From: JAAXKN01 sp050258815
GTDB lineage: Bacteria; Bacteroidota; Ignavibacteria; Ignavibacteriales; SURF-24
Reading direction: 5' to 3'
NCBI GenBank assembly: GCA_050258815.1
Contig: JBLMZM010000358.1
Coordinates: 1-16,910 of the forward strand
Length of the DNA stretch: 16,910 nt
Part shown: positions 7,840-14,255 of the stretch, piece after piece
Layout of the letters: every line of letters starts with the position of its first letter
Position numbering within the stretch: the stretch's first letter is position 1
The notes under the pieces: model-generated
Seen by the model: the letters and a program-made list of their open reading frames with translations, nothing else
Database searches by the model: none
Told to the model about the DNA's origin: nothing
Translations under genes and position numbers: made by a program

Positions 7840-7878
7840 TTGACATTTATAAATGTTTTATCAGGAAAAGACTATAAT
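7840..7878 (+). promoter_or_regulatory. Control region of the REC-kinase gene with perfect palindrome
   Basis: A perfect 14-bp palindrome ACATTTATAAATGT lies at 7843-7856 and overlaps TTGACA (7840-7845). TATAAT is at 7873-7878, but 27 nt separate the two boxes, too far for a standard sigma-70 pair. The palindrome may instead be an operator or part of a LytTR-type site. A related sequence lies at 1197-1214. It sits 65 nt upstream of the start codon. Confidence 0.45.
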
Positions 7879-7921
7879 TTACCTGCACAAATAATTTAAT
7901 ACGAGAATATTAGGTGTTGAA

Positions 7922-9046
7922 ATGGAAGAAATCCTTGTGGTGGAAAATGATCCTTCGACAAGAAGAAATCTGATACAATTGCTTGAGAATATTGGATATG
8001 GTGTATTAGCAGCAGCCAATGGAGATGAAGCATTTGAATTGTTGGAAAATCATTCACCCGACCTTATTATTTCGGAAATAATTATGCCTGGAATTGATGG
8101 TTATGAGTTGCTCAATAAAGTGAATGGGGAAGGAAAAGATGACTATATACCTTTTATTTTCCTCTCAGTCGGAACTGAAATTACAGATTTTAGAAAAGCC
8201 ATGGAGGCAGGAGCAGATGATTATATTCCAAAACCATATAAAGCAAAAGAATTAATAACATCAATAGAAACCCGTATTAAGAAAAAAGTAAAACTGGAAA
8301 GAAAGTTCCAGAATGTTAAAGGAAAAATTATCCGGAATATAAACCATTCGCTTAGAAGTCCTATGATACCTATAATCAGTTATTCTAAGATGATAATGGA
8401 CAATGACATGCAGCTTAGTTCAATTGAGGTGAAGGATATGGCTGGAAAGATCAAATATTCGGGCAGTTGTATGCTCAAATTTCTTGATAAACTATTGATT
8501 CTTGCGGAGCTAGAGGAAGAAAAATTCGGAAAAATTGAAGATGGATCCAATTCAGTAATTGAAATGCTTTATCAAAGTATAAACATGATTGCATCTGTGA
8601 TGCGCAGGAAAGAAGATATGATTATTAATATTAATGATGCATTAATAAGGACTGCTGATCCATATATAGGAATAATGATAAATGAACTTCTTGAGAATGC
8701 ATGTAAGTTTTCCAGACCCGGATCTTGCATTGAAATATCTTCATTATCAGAGGGTCCCTTTCATTCTATAACAATTACCGATTACGGAATGGGCATAAAT
8801 GCAAGTCAGATTGTAAGAATGTCTGCATTTTTGCAAAACGGCACCGAAGCAATTAACAATGATGGGATTGGATTAGGACTGAAAATCGTCAGAAAGATTG
8901 CTAAGAGAAATAGCATAATAGTGAATATTGACAGCAGTTTTGGGGAGTATACAAGTGTAAATATTAAGCTGCCTTTATCAGTAAGGGATAGGTTCATTAA
9001 TAACATGTCAGGTGAAATTCAAGAAATAATGCCTCAAATAGAATAA
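7922..9046 (+). CDS. REC-HisKA-HATPase protein with Glu at the acceptor site
   Basis: The 374-residue soluble protein has a receiver (1-122) fused to a kinase core. The receiver aligns without gaps in its first half with the REC-LytTR neighbour, but position 52 is Glu instead of Asp ('LIISEIIMPGIDGYEL') and position 9 is Asn where the neighbour has Asp. Lys104 and Ser82 are kept. The receiver therefore probably cannot be phosphorylated normally and may mimic the active state. The HisKA His142 is followed by Ser ('NINHSLRSPM') where most kinases have Glu or Asp, which may weaken catalysis. The ATP-binding domain looks complete: Asn259 in 'ELLENACKFSRPG', 'DYGMG' (287-291), 'GIGLGL' (315-320). 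AGGTG at 7912-7916 supports the start. It has its own upstream region and a strong hairpin just downstream, so it may be a separate unit. Confidence 0.92.
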   Translation: MEEILVVENDPSTRRNLIQLLENIGYGVLAAANGDEAFELLENHSPDLIISEIIMPGIDGYELLNKVNGEGKDDYIPFIFLSVGTEITDFRKAMEAGADDYIPKPYKAKELITSIETRIKKKVKLERKFQNVKGKIIRNINHSLRSPMIPIISYSKMIMDNDMQLSSIEVKDMAGKIKYSGSCMLKFLDKLLILAELEEEKFGKIEDGSNSVIEMLYQSINMIASVMRRKEDMIININDALIRTADPYIGIMINELLENACKFSRPGSCIEISSLSEGPFHSITITDYGMGINASQIVRMSAFLQNGTEAINNDGIGLGLKIVRKIAKRNSIIVNIDSSFGEYTSVNIKLPLSVRDRFINNMSGEIQEIMPQIE

Positions 9047-9072
9047 TGTTTTAAAAGAAAAGCTAACAAGAC

Positions 9073-9144
9073 AGATGACGTGGAAAGGCAAAATACAGCT
9101 AAGAAGTCTCCCCCTCTTCCAGAGCCTTTCTACTGTCATCTTTT
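9073..9144 (+). terminator. Terminator-like hairpin after the REC-kinase
   Basis: The arm 9073-9089 (AGATGACGTGGAAAGGC) pairs with 9124-9141 over 17 base pairs, with one bulged T (9134) and one G-U pair. The loop is 34 nt and contains a small inner GAAG/CTTC stem. TTTT follows the stem at 9141-9144. The long loop is unusual, but the position 27 nt after the stop fits transcription termination. Confidence 0.6.
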
Positions 9145-9220
9145 ATAATTTGCAGATAGAGCCAGATCAATTTGAACAATATAATATGAAGAAATAATCT
9201 GCAAACACAGAGGAAATACG

Positions 9221-9620
9221 ATGTCAATTAACGACTAGGTATTATTTGTTGGTGATGATCATTCCATTCTTACTCTTATTTTCATCTTATAAAGAAAGAT
9301 AATATTCAATCTATCATTACTGATAAGACAAACAGAGTCATGGAGATGTCAACATTAGTAAAATCTGGTCTGGTTATATTCGACAGTCAAATTGAAGAAG
9401 ATGTGCTGGAGATATTTCGAAGGTTTTTAGAAACGAAATATCTAATTCCGAAAATCTGAAAAAAATCAAAAAAAAACAGCCATATTATTCTGAGAAAAGG
9501 GAATGACAATCTAGCCTTACCCATATAAAAGATATAATTGTAATCTTGTCGAACGGCGCATATCTGGAAGTTTATACAAAGGATGGAAAATTACTGAACA
9601 ATATTAAAAAAGGTAACATT
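9221..9620 (+). pseudogene. Broken REC-LytTR response regulator
   Basis: ATG 9221 has a good ribosome site (AGAGGA, 9209-9214) and opens like a receiver: MSIND, stop TAG (9236), then VLFVGDDHSIL. Another frame then holds a receiver middle segment ending 'SGLVIFDSQIEEDVLEIF' and 'KYLIPKI', and stops. The end is a LytTR start: 'ILRKGNDNLALPI' in one frame continues as 'KDIIVILSNGAYLEVYTK' plus 'DGKLL' in another. The break is at CCCATATAAAAGAT (from 9520). Removing one TA restores the frame, so a dinucleotide duplication is the likely lesion. The rest of the receiver and of the LytTR domain is missing. It resembles the intact REC-LytTR gene at 6991 and was probably a third member of the same duplicated set. 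It cannot make a working regulator. Confidence 0.75.
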
Positions 9621-10034
9621 ATGAAAAAACAAATTTATATAACAGATTTTGATATGAAAAGATTTATGTGGTTAGTAAATAATTCAGGCAGGATTGATGC
9701 TATATACAAGAAGCATTTAAGAGAATTGGAAAAAGAATTGAAGAATGCAGTGATTGTTGAATCAAAGGAAATTCCTGCTGACATAATTACAATGCATTCG
9801 AACTTCAGTATAAAGGATATAGATACTAATATAATATCTGAATATACTCTTGTATTTCCGTTTGATGCTGATATTGAGACAAAAAAACTGTCTATACTTG
9901 CGCCACTCGGATTAGCCGTAATAGGAAGCAAAATAGGAGATATAATAGAATTGGATGTCCCAAACGGGCATAGAAGAATTTTAATTGAGAAAATAAATTA
10001 CCAGCCCGAGGCTGAAGGCAACTATTATATATAA
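9621..10034 (+). CDS. rnk: Rnk-like GreA/GreB-family RNA polymerase-binding protein
   Basis: The 137-residue product matches the Rnk type of the GreA/GreB superfamily, about the length of E. coli Rnk (136). It has a short N-terminal helical part with 'ELEKELKNAVIVESKEIP', then the FKBP-like C-terminal domain: 'ADIITMHSNF', 'YTLVFPFDADI', 'KLSILAPLGLAVIGSKIGD', and a closing 'YQPEAEG'. Rnk binds RNA polymerase near the secondary channel. Because its N-terminal coiled coil is short it lacks the cleavage activity of GreA and competes with Gre factors or DksA. The start is ATG 9621, with AGG 8 nt upstream. The frame stays open back to TTG 9546, but those 25 codons are leftover LytTR sequence and should not be included. 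A strong terminator follows at 10094. The protein is in the cytoplasm. Confidence 0.88.
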   Translation: MKKQIYITDFDMKRFMWLVNNSGRIDAIYKKHLRELEKELKNAVIVESKEIPADIITMHSNFSIKDIDTNIISEYTLVFPFDADIETKKLSILAPLGLAVIGSKIGDIIELDVPNGHRRILIEKINYQPEAEGNYYI

Positions 10035-10093
10035 ATCTACGGACATTTTATGACTAATAGCGATGGCTAAAATCGTAAGGTGAGAACGGGTAA

Positions 10094-10121
10094 AAAAAGG
10101 AGTCAGAAATGACTCCTTTTT
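10094..10121 (+). terminator. Rho-independent terminator after rnk
   Basis: AAAAAGGAGTCA (10094-10105) pairs perfectly with TGACTCCTTTTT (10110-10121) around a GAAA (GNRA) tetraloop, giving 12 base pairs and ending in a T-run. The symmetry lets it work on both strands. It lies 59 nt after the rnk stop and closes the signalling island. Confidence 0.88.
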
Positions 10122-10375
10122 AGCTCAACAGTTACTGGATAGGTAAAACTGAGTAGGCCGATCTTTTGATAAATAGAAGCCGTAACAGACTTGTCCATAT
10201 TTAAAAGTCCACCTGACCAGGATTTTAGTTCTTGAATCTCTTGTTTTCCTAACTGGCTGACATTTCTGCCACAATCATTTCCGATCCTGAATTCACAATT
10301 ATGCAAAATTATGACAGCTCCGGCATCGTTATCCCGGTCATCATAGTCTTGATGTCCGAATGTCCAACCAACAGC
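10103..10375 (-). pseudogene. Open frame of unknown origin, possible gene remnant
   Basis: A 91-codon frame is open on the minus strand from just after a stop at 10376-10378 down to TGA at 10103. It has no ATG, only an internal TTG at 10306, and its end lies inside the terminator hairpin. The predicted sequence, for example 'VGWTFGHQDYDDRDNDAG' and 'GRNVSQLGKQEIQELKSW', looks more protein-like than a typical shadow frame, but I do not recognise a family. It is either a fragment of a lost gene or chance. The plus strand of the same stretch is full of stops. Confidence 0.25.
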
Positions 10376-10473
10376 TTAAAAAAAACAATAAAGGTTAATG
10401 TCCAATTTTTAAGATCTCAGTCATTATTGTAATGTAATTGATATTTTCAATAATGTTAAAAAAGGAAAAGACA
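10122..10473. other. Intergenic region between rnk terminator and the AhpD operon
   Basis: No plus-strand gene is visible. The stretch holds the minus-strand open frame noted at 10103-10375, three copies of ATGTCC (10352, 10360, 10398), and an inverted repeat next to the operon start (10422-10455). The ribosome site AAAGGAAAAG lies just before ATG 10474. Confidence 0.5.
10422..10455 (+). promoter_or_regulatory. Inverted repeat upstream of the AhpD-DGPF-sigma operon
   Basis: CATTATTG (10422-10429) and CAATAATG (10448-10455) are perfect inverted copies separated by 18 nt. They end 18 nt before the start codon. The placement suits an operator, or an mRNA hairpin near the ribosome site. No consensus promoter stands out, as might be expected if the operon is read by its own ECF sigma factor. 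Confidence 0.4.
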
Positions 10474-10947
10474 ATGGAAAGCAGAATAAATCCTTATTTA
10501 AAAGGTAATGGGACAGTTTCAGCTCTTTTTACCCTGGGATCAGCATTGAATAAATCCCCTTTGGAAAAAAATCTTGTAAATTTAGTTTATTACAGGGTAT
10601 CCCAAATCAATGGCTGTGCGTATTGCCTTGATATGCACTCCAAGGATCTGCTGGCAGCAGGTGAAAATCCGCAGCGCTTGTATGTAATGGATGCGTGGAG
10701 AGAAGCTCCTTTCTATACGGACCGTGAAAGGGCAGCCTTTGCCTGGGCTGAAGCAGTCACAATGGTTACCGAAGGACATGTACCTGATGAAGTTTATGAG
10801 CAGGCGCGCAAACAGTTCACGGAAACAGAATTGATTGATTTAACCATGGCGGTTATCGGCATTAATAGTTATAATCGTATTAATATCGCTTTCCGTACGC
10901 CGGCAGGGAATTACAGGGTCGGTGAACATGCAGAATTAACGAAATAA
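10474..10947 (+). CDS. AhpD/carboxymuconolactone decarboxylase-family protein
   Basis: The 157-residue cytoplasmic protein belongs to the AhpD-like all-helical family. The key motif is 'GCAYCLDMHSKDL', with Cys48, Cys51 and His55 (CxxC followed by His), the redox centre of AhpD-type peroxidases. Upstream Glu31 matches the usual acidic partner position. Such proteins reduce peroxides or protect against reactive compounds, although the electron donor cannot be told from sequence. ATG 10474 is chosen because AAAGGA lies just upstream. A TTG at 10438 in the same frame has no such support. It is the first gene of a tight three-gene operon, with 25 nt to the DGPF gene. AhpD-type and DGPF genes are known companions of ECF42-like sigma factors. 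Confidence 0.92.
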   Translation: MESRINPYLKGNGTVSALFTLGSALNKSPLEKNLVNLVYYRVSQINGCAYCLDMHSKDLLAAGENPQRLYVMDAWREAPFYTDRERAAFAWAEAVTMVTEGHVPDEVYEQARKQFTETELIDLTMAVIGINSYNRINIAFRTPAGNYRVGEHAELTK

Positions 10948-10972
10948 ATATAATTTAATGAAAGGGAAATAA

Positions 10973-11311
10973 ATGAAAGAATTTGTGATGTTATTCAGAC
11001 AACCCAGTTTTGATACAAACAATATGTCGCCTCAGGAACTGCAGGTAATTGGAAAAAAATGGCAGGACTGGGCAGGTAATCTGGCCTCACAGGGTAAAAT
11101 AGCTAATAACGGAATGCGGCTGGCACTGGATGGCAAAGTTCTTAAGGCAGGCGGTGTTGTTACAGACGGTCCGTTTGTTGAGATAAAAGAAATGCTGGGC
11201 AGTTTTATTGTAGTAAATGCAGACAGTTTGGAAGATGCCGTTACACTGGCTCACGGATGCCCTGCAATTGATGCTGGCGGAAGTGTTGAGATCAGACCGC
11301 TTTTTGGATAA
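10973..11311 (+). CDS. YCII-related DGPF-domain protein
   Basis: The 112-residue protein is of the YCII-related type that carries the DGPF signature, here 'VVTDGPFVEIKEMLGSFIVV' in the middle. It starts with the typical 'MKEFVMLFRQP' strand and ends with a 'GGSVEIRPLFG' strand. These small ferredoxin-like-fold proteins are often encoded next to ECF sigma factors of group ECF42. Their biochemical role is not established, and a link to detoxification or oxidative stress is only suggested. The ribosome site AAAGGGAA lies before the ATG. The sigma factor gene starts 9 nt after its stop, so the two are almost certainly cotranscribed and probably translationally coupled. Confidence 0.93.
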   Translation: MKEFVMLFRQPSFDTNNMSPQELQVIGKKWQDWAGNLASQGKIANNGMRLALDGKVLKAGGVVTDGPFVEIKEMLGSFIVVNADSLEDAVTLAHGCPAIDAGGSVEIRPLFG

Positions 11312-11320
11312 ATCAATATA

Positions 11321-12559
11321 ATGGGAAGTGAAAAAGAAACAATAAACCAATTATTTCATCAGGAGTTTTCCAAAATGGTTGCTGTAATAAGTAAGCTTTT
11401 TGGACTCCAGCATATTGAAATAGCTGAAGATATTGTAAGCGAAACTTTTCTGCAGGCAGCGGAAACATGGGGGGATAAAGGCATTCCCCCAAATCCGCCT
11501 GCCTGGCTATACGCTGTAGCCAAGCAGAAGACATTATATTACTTCAGAAGAAATAAGCTTTTCGAACAAAAGGTCCTGCCTGAACTAGCAGCAAGGGAAG
11601 AAATAAACAGTGTAGAAAGTGAACCGGATTTCTCTATGCAGAATATCAAAGACAGTCAGCTGCAGATGCTTTTTGCCATCTGCAATCCCGCAATTGCAAG
11701 TGAAGCACAAATTGGGCTTGCACTGCGCATACTCTGCGGATTTGGCATTGATGAAATAGCAGAGGCATTTTTATCAAACAAAGAGACAATTAACAAACGC
11801 CTTTTCAGGGCAAAGGAAAAATTACGCACTGAAAGGATACAACTGGAATTCCCACCGGAAACGGATATAGGCAAAAGGCTGGAAAATGTTCTGCGCATAA
11901 TATATCTGCTTTTTAACGAGGGATATTATTCTAAAACTCAAAATCAGATCCTGCAGAAGGACCTTTGCCTTGAAGCAATGCGTCTGTGCCTTCTGCTTAT
12001 GGAATATGGGCTAACCAACCAGCCTAAGACAAATGCTTTATTAGCCTTAATGTGTTTCCATGCTTCCCGCTTCAGCGCCAGGCAATCAGGTAACGTAGCT
12101 TTAATTCTTTATGAATATCAGGATGAGGAGTTATGGGATAAGGAATTAATAAGCCAGGGATGGTATTATTTAAATCTTTCTGCAGCGGGGGACGAAGTAA
12201 GCACTTACCATCTGGAAGCAAGGATAGCCTCATGGCACTCAATAAAAAAAGATACGAAGGAAAAATGGGAGAACATCCTGCAGCTCTATGACCGGCTTTT
12301 AATTATAAACTATTCTCCGGGCGTTGTTCTTAACAGGATATATGCACTATACAAGGCGAGGGGAGCAGAGGAAGCACTGCCCGAAGCTGAAAAATTACAA
12401 ATGTTGAATAATCATTTTTATTTTTTGCTGCTTGGTGAACTTTATAAAAACCTTGATAAAGGCAAAGCAAAAAAACATTTCCAGACAGCTTATTCTCTGG
12501 CCAAAACAAAGACTGAGAAGGATTTTATACAGGCAAGGATTTATGAACTTAATCAGTGA
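11321..12559 (+). CDS. ECF sigma factor, ECF42 type with C-terminal TPR-like extension
   Basis: The 412-residue protein is about twice the length of a plain ECF sigma factor. Region 2 (about 10-80) includes 'AEDIVSETFLQAAETW' and 'PPAWLYAVAKQKTLYYFRR'. Region 4 (about 130-170) includes 'FGIDEIAEAFLSNKETINKR', the helix-turn-helix for the -35 element. 'DSQLQMLFAICNPAI' before region 4 and 'IIYLLFNEGYYS' after it are typical of the ECF42 group. The remaining 200 or so residues are helical and TPR-like, ending 'AKKHFQTAYSLAKTKTEKDF'. In ECF42 this extension takes the place of an anti-sigma factor and is needed for activity. No anti-sigma gene is present. Targets are expected to be the DGPF and AhpD genes of its own operon. 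The start lacks a strong ribosome site, consistent with coupling to the preceding gene. Confidence 0.94.
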   Translation: MGSEKETINQLFHQEFSKMVAVISKLFGLQHIEIAEDIVSETFLQAAETWGDKGIPPNPPAWLYAVAKQKTLYYFRRNKLFEQKVLPELAAREEINSVESEPDFSMQNIKDSQLQMLFAICNPAIASEAQIGLALRILCGFGIDEIAEAFLSNKETINKRLFRAKEKLRTERIQLEFPPETDIGKRLENVLRIIYLLFNEGYYSKTQNQILQKDLCLEAMRLCLLLMEYGLTNQPKTNALLALMCFHASRFSARQSGNVALILYEYQDEELWDKELISQGWYYLNLSAAGDEVSTYHLEARIASWHSIKKDTKEKWENILQLYDRLLIINYSPGVVLNRIYALYKARGAEEALPEAEKLQMLNNHFYFLLLGELYKNLDKGKAKKHFQTAYSLAKTKTEKDFIQARIYELNQ

Positions 12560-12624
12560 CTTATCATCTATCAATGGCAAGTGCTTGCGTGACTTTGCTG
12601 AAAAAGAGGAAATTGTATTTAATT

Positions 12625-12684
12625 ATGAAAAACATTTTTAGTTACACATTTCTGTTGATTTTTTTATTACAATTATCATCCTGA
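12625..12684 (+). pseudogene. Possible remnant of a lipoprotein signal peptide
   Basis: ATG 12625 starts MKNIFSYTFLLIFLLQLSS and then TGA at 12682. A positive start, a hydrophobic core and an L-S-S ending are exactly what precedes Cys in a bacterial lipobox, and TGA is one base from the Cys codons TGC and TGT. GAGGA lies 15 nt upstream. No long open frame follows, so this may be the tip of a decayed lipoprotein gene or just a hydrophobic chance peptide. Confidence 0.3.
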
Positions 12685-12756
12685 CTGCACCAGTCCTTAA
12701 TTCCTAGCCGTATTTTCTTCTTACATTTCTCATTTTGGACACTGTCTCCTTCCTTT

Positions 12757-12797
12757 CCACAATTTATTGATTGTGGTAATTAATGATGTCCATTAAT
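12757..12797 (+). promoter_or_regulatory. Paired inverted repeats upstream of the TPR-propeller gene
   Basis: CCACAAT (12757-12763) and ATTGTGG (12770-12776) are perfect inverted copies with a 6-nt gap. Two bases further on, ATTAATG (12779-12785) and CATTAAT (12791-12797) repeat the arrangement with a 5-nt gap. Two such sites side by side, about 190 nt upstream of the gene, could be operator sites. The first could also act as a weak terminator, but there is no T-run. Confidence 0.35.
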
Positions 12798-12987
12798 CAG
12801 GGGAAAGGTCACTATTAAGTTATTGCACCTATGGAACCCGATAAGTTCGTCAGTGCAATTTAGGAAATAGAAGACTTTCTAATAAAGAACAGAAATAGTA
12901 AATTAAACGGCAGTAAATAATTATTATTGTACACTCTAAATTCTAACTTTTATGTTTTCTCAACATCTTTTAACAAGAGGACTCCCC

Positions 12988-14247
12988 ATGCTGAAAAAAC
13001 TGATCTTACCGTTTTTCCTTATTTTTACCACCATCTCAGCTCAGGAAACCGACATTAGCTATTACGTCCAGAAGGCAACCGAAAGCTACCAGAACAAAGA
13101 CTATGCTGAATCGGCTAAAAACTTCAGGAGGTCTCTCGAACTTGCACCGCAAAGCCAGGCAATTAAATATAACCTCGCCTGCGCCTATAGCCTTTCAGGC
13201 AATAATAATGAGGCCCTGAAACTCCTCAATGAACTTGTTGATGCAGGAGGCGGCCTGGATGCAGAACAGGATCCGGATTTTACTTCATTAAAAGATACTC
13301 CCGGGTTTAATTCTATCCGCGAAAAAATTAAAAAGCTTAAAGCTCCGGTTGTAAACAGCACAAAGGCTTTTGTGATTAACGAAAAGGATCTCATTCCCGA
13401 AGGAATTGCCTATGACACAAAAACAGGCAGTTTTTTCCTCAGCAGCCTGTATAAATCCAAAATATTGCAGGTCAGTCCCGACGGCAGCTTTAAAAACTTT
13501 ACCTCTGAAAGGCAGGACGGCCTCTGGGCTGTGGTGGGAATGAAGGCTGATCCGGAATGGGGATTTCTTTATGCCGCAAGCAGCTTTACAAATACTATGA
13601 AAGGCTCCGACCCTAAAGATGAGGGTCGCGCCGGCGTTTTCAAATTTGATATCTCTTCAGGCAGACTGGTGAAAAAATATACCACCCCCGCAGAAAAACA
13701 TTTCTTTAACGACCTGGTTTATACCAAACAGGGGGATATCTATGTAACCGACAGCCAGTCGCCAGCAGTATACTTTATTTCAAAGGATACAGATTCACTT
13801 AAGCTATACCTTGACCTTGCGGGATTTCAGTACCCCAACGGCATTGCGCTCAGCGACGACGGGAAGTACCTCTTCGTGGCTCATTCGGCGGGTATATTAA
13901 AAGTGGACCTTAAGAAGAAAACCTACACCTCCGTTATTGCTGACAATAATGTGTCGCTCGAATTTTGCGATGGTTTGTACTTTTATAAAAACAGCCTCAT
14001 CGGAATCCAGAACTCTAACTTTAATCGTATAGCACGGTTTTATCTGGATAACAGTCTGAGTCGTGTAACAAAAATGGAAGTCCTTGAGGCAAATAACCCC
14101 GAATTTATTATACCTACCACGGGTACAATAAAAGGCGATGAGTTTTACTTTATTGCAACCAGCCAGCTGAGAGCTTTTGACTCGAATGGCAAAATCCTCC
14201 CCGAAGAGAAGCTGAAAGACGTACTGATATTAAAACTAAAACTTTAA
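12988..14247 (+). CDS. Secreted TPR plus SMP-30/gluconolactonase-like propeller protein
   Basis: The 419-residue protein begins with a signal peptide (MLKKLILPFFLIFTTISAQ, cut near residues 18-19), so it is exported to the periplasm or beyond. Residues about 22-95 form TPR helices ('YQNKDYAESAKNFRRSLELA', 'YNLACAYSLSGNNNEALKLL') followed by 'DPDFTSLKDTPGFNSI', the usual TPR end in this group. From about 115 to the C-terminus is a beta-propeller of SMP-30/gluconolactonase or NHL style: 'LIPEGIAYDTKTGSFFLSSL', 'FFNDLVYTKQGDIYVTDSQS', 'YPNGIALSDDGKYLFVAHS'. Family members bind a metal and hydrolyse lactones or related esters, but the catalytic ligands cannot be assigned here, and it may only bind a ligand. 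ATG 12988 is chosen over ATG 12952 because AAGAGGA precedes it and the signal peptide starts there. Confidence 0.9.
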   Translation: MLKKLILPFFLIFTTISAQETDISYYVQKATESYQNKDYAESAKNFRRSLELAPQSQAIKYNLACAYSLSGNNNEALKLLNELVDAGGGLDAEQDPDFTSLKDTPGFNSIREKIKKLKAPVVNSTKAFVINEKDLIPEGIAYDTKTGSFFLSSLYKSKILQVSPDGSFKNFTSERQDGLWAVVGMKADPEWGFLYAASSFTNTMKGSDPKDEGRAGVFKFDISSGRLVKKYTTPAEKHFFNDLVYTKQGDIYVTDSQSPAVYFISKDTDSLKLYLDLAGFQYPNGIALSDDGKYLFVAHSAGILKVDLKKKTYTSVIADNNVSLEFCDGLYFYKNSLIGIQNSNFNRIARFYLDNSLSRVTKMEVLEANNPEFIIPTTGTIKGDEFYFIATSQLRAFDSNGKILPEEKLKDVLILKLKL

Positions 14248-14255
14248 GGGTGCAA

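Larger units (their letters stand above)
12560..12987. other. Intergenic region before the TPR-propeller gene
   Basis: No intact gene is visible. It holds a short signal-peptide-like leader that stops at its would-be lipobox (12625-12684), two neighbouring inverted repeats (12757-12797), and A+T-rich DNA up to the ribosome site AAGAGGA before ATG 12988. No clear terminator for the sigma factor gene was found. Confidence 0.5.

Noticed and set aside
7840..7878. TTGACA and TATAAT as a standard sigma-70 promoter
   Set aside because: The 27-nt gap is far from the usual 16-18 nt. The boxes may belong to different elements.
9546..9620. Extension of Rnk to TTG 9546
   Set aside because: The extra 25 codons are leftover LytTR sequence. 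ATG 9621 has a ribosome site and matches the family start.
10326..10376. Minus-strand reading 'KLLVGHSDIKTMMT', similar to the LGH..I.TT box of tyrosine recombinases
   Set aside because: The frame closes soon after, no other recombinase motif is near, and another frame over the same bases is open far longer. Most likely chance.
12432..12641. 69-codon plus-strand frame overlapping the end of the sigma factor gene
   Set aside because: It lies mostly in another frame of the sigma factor coding region, with no ribosome site or recognisable domain.
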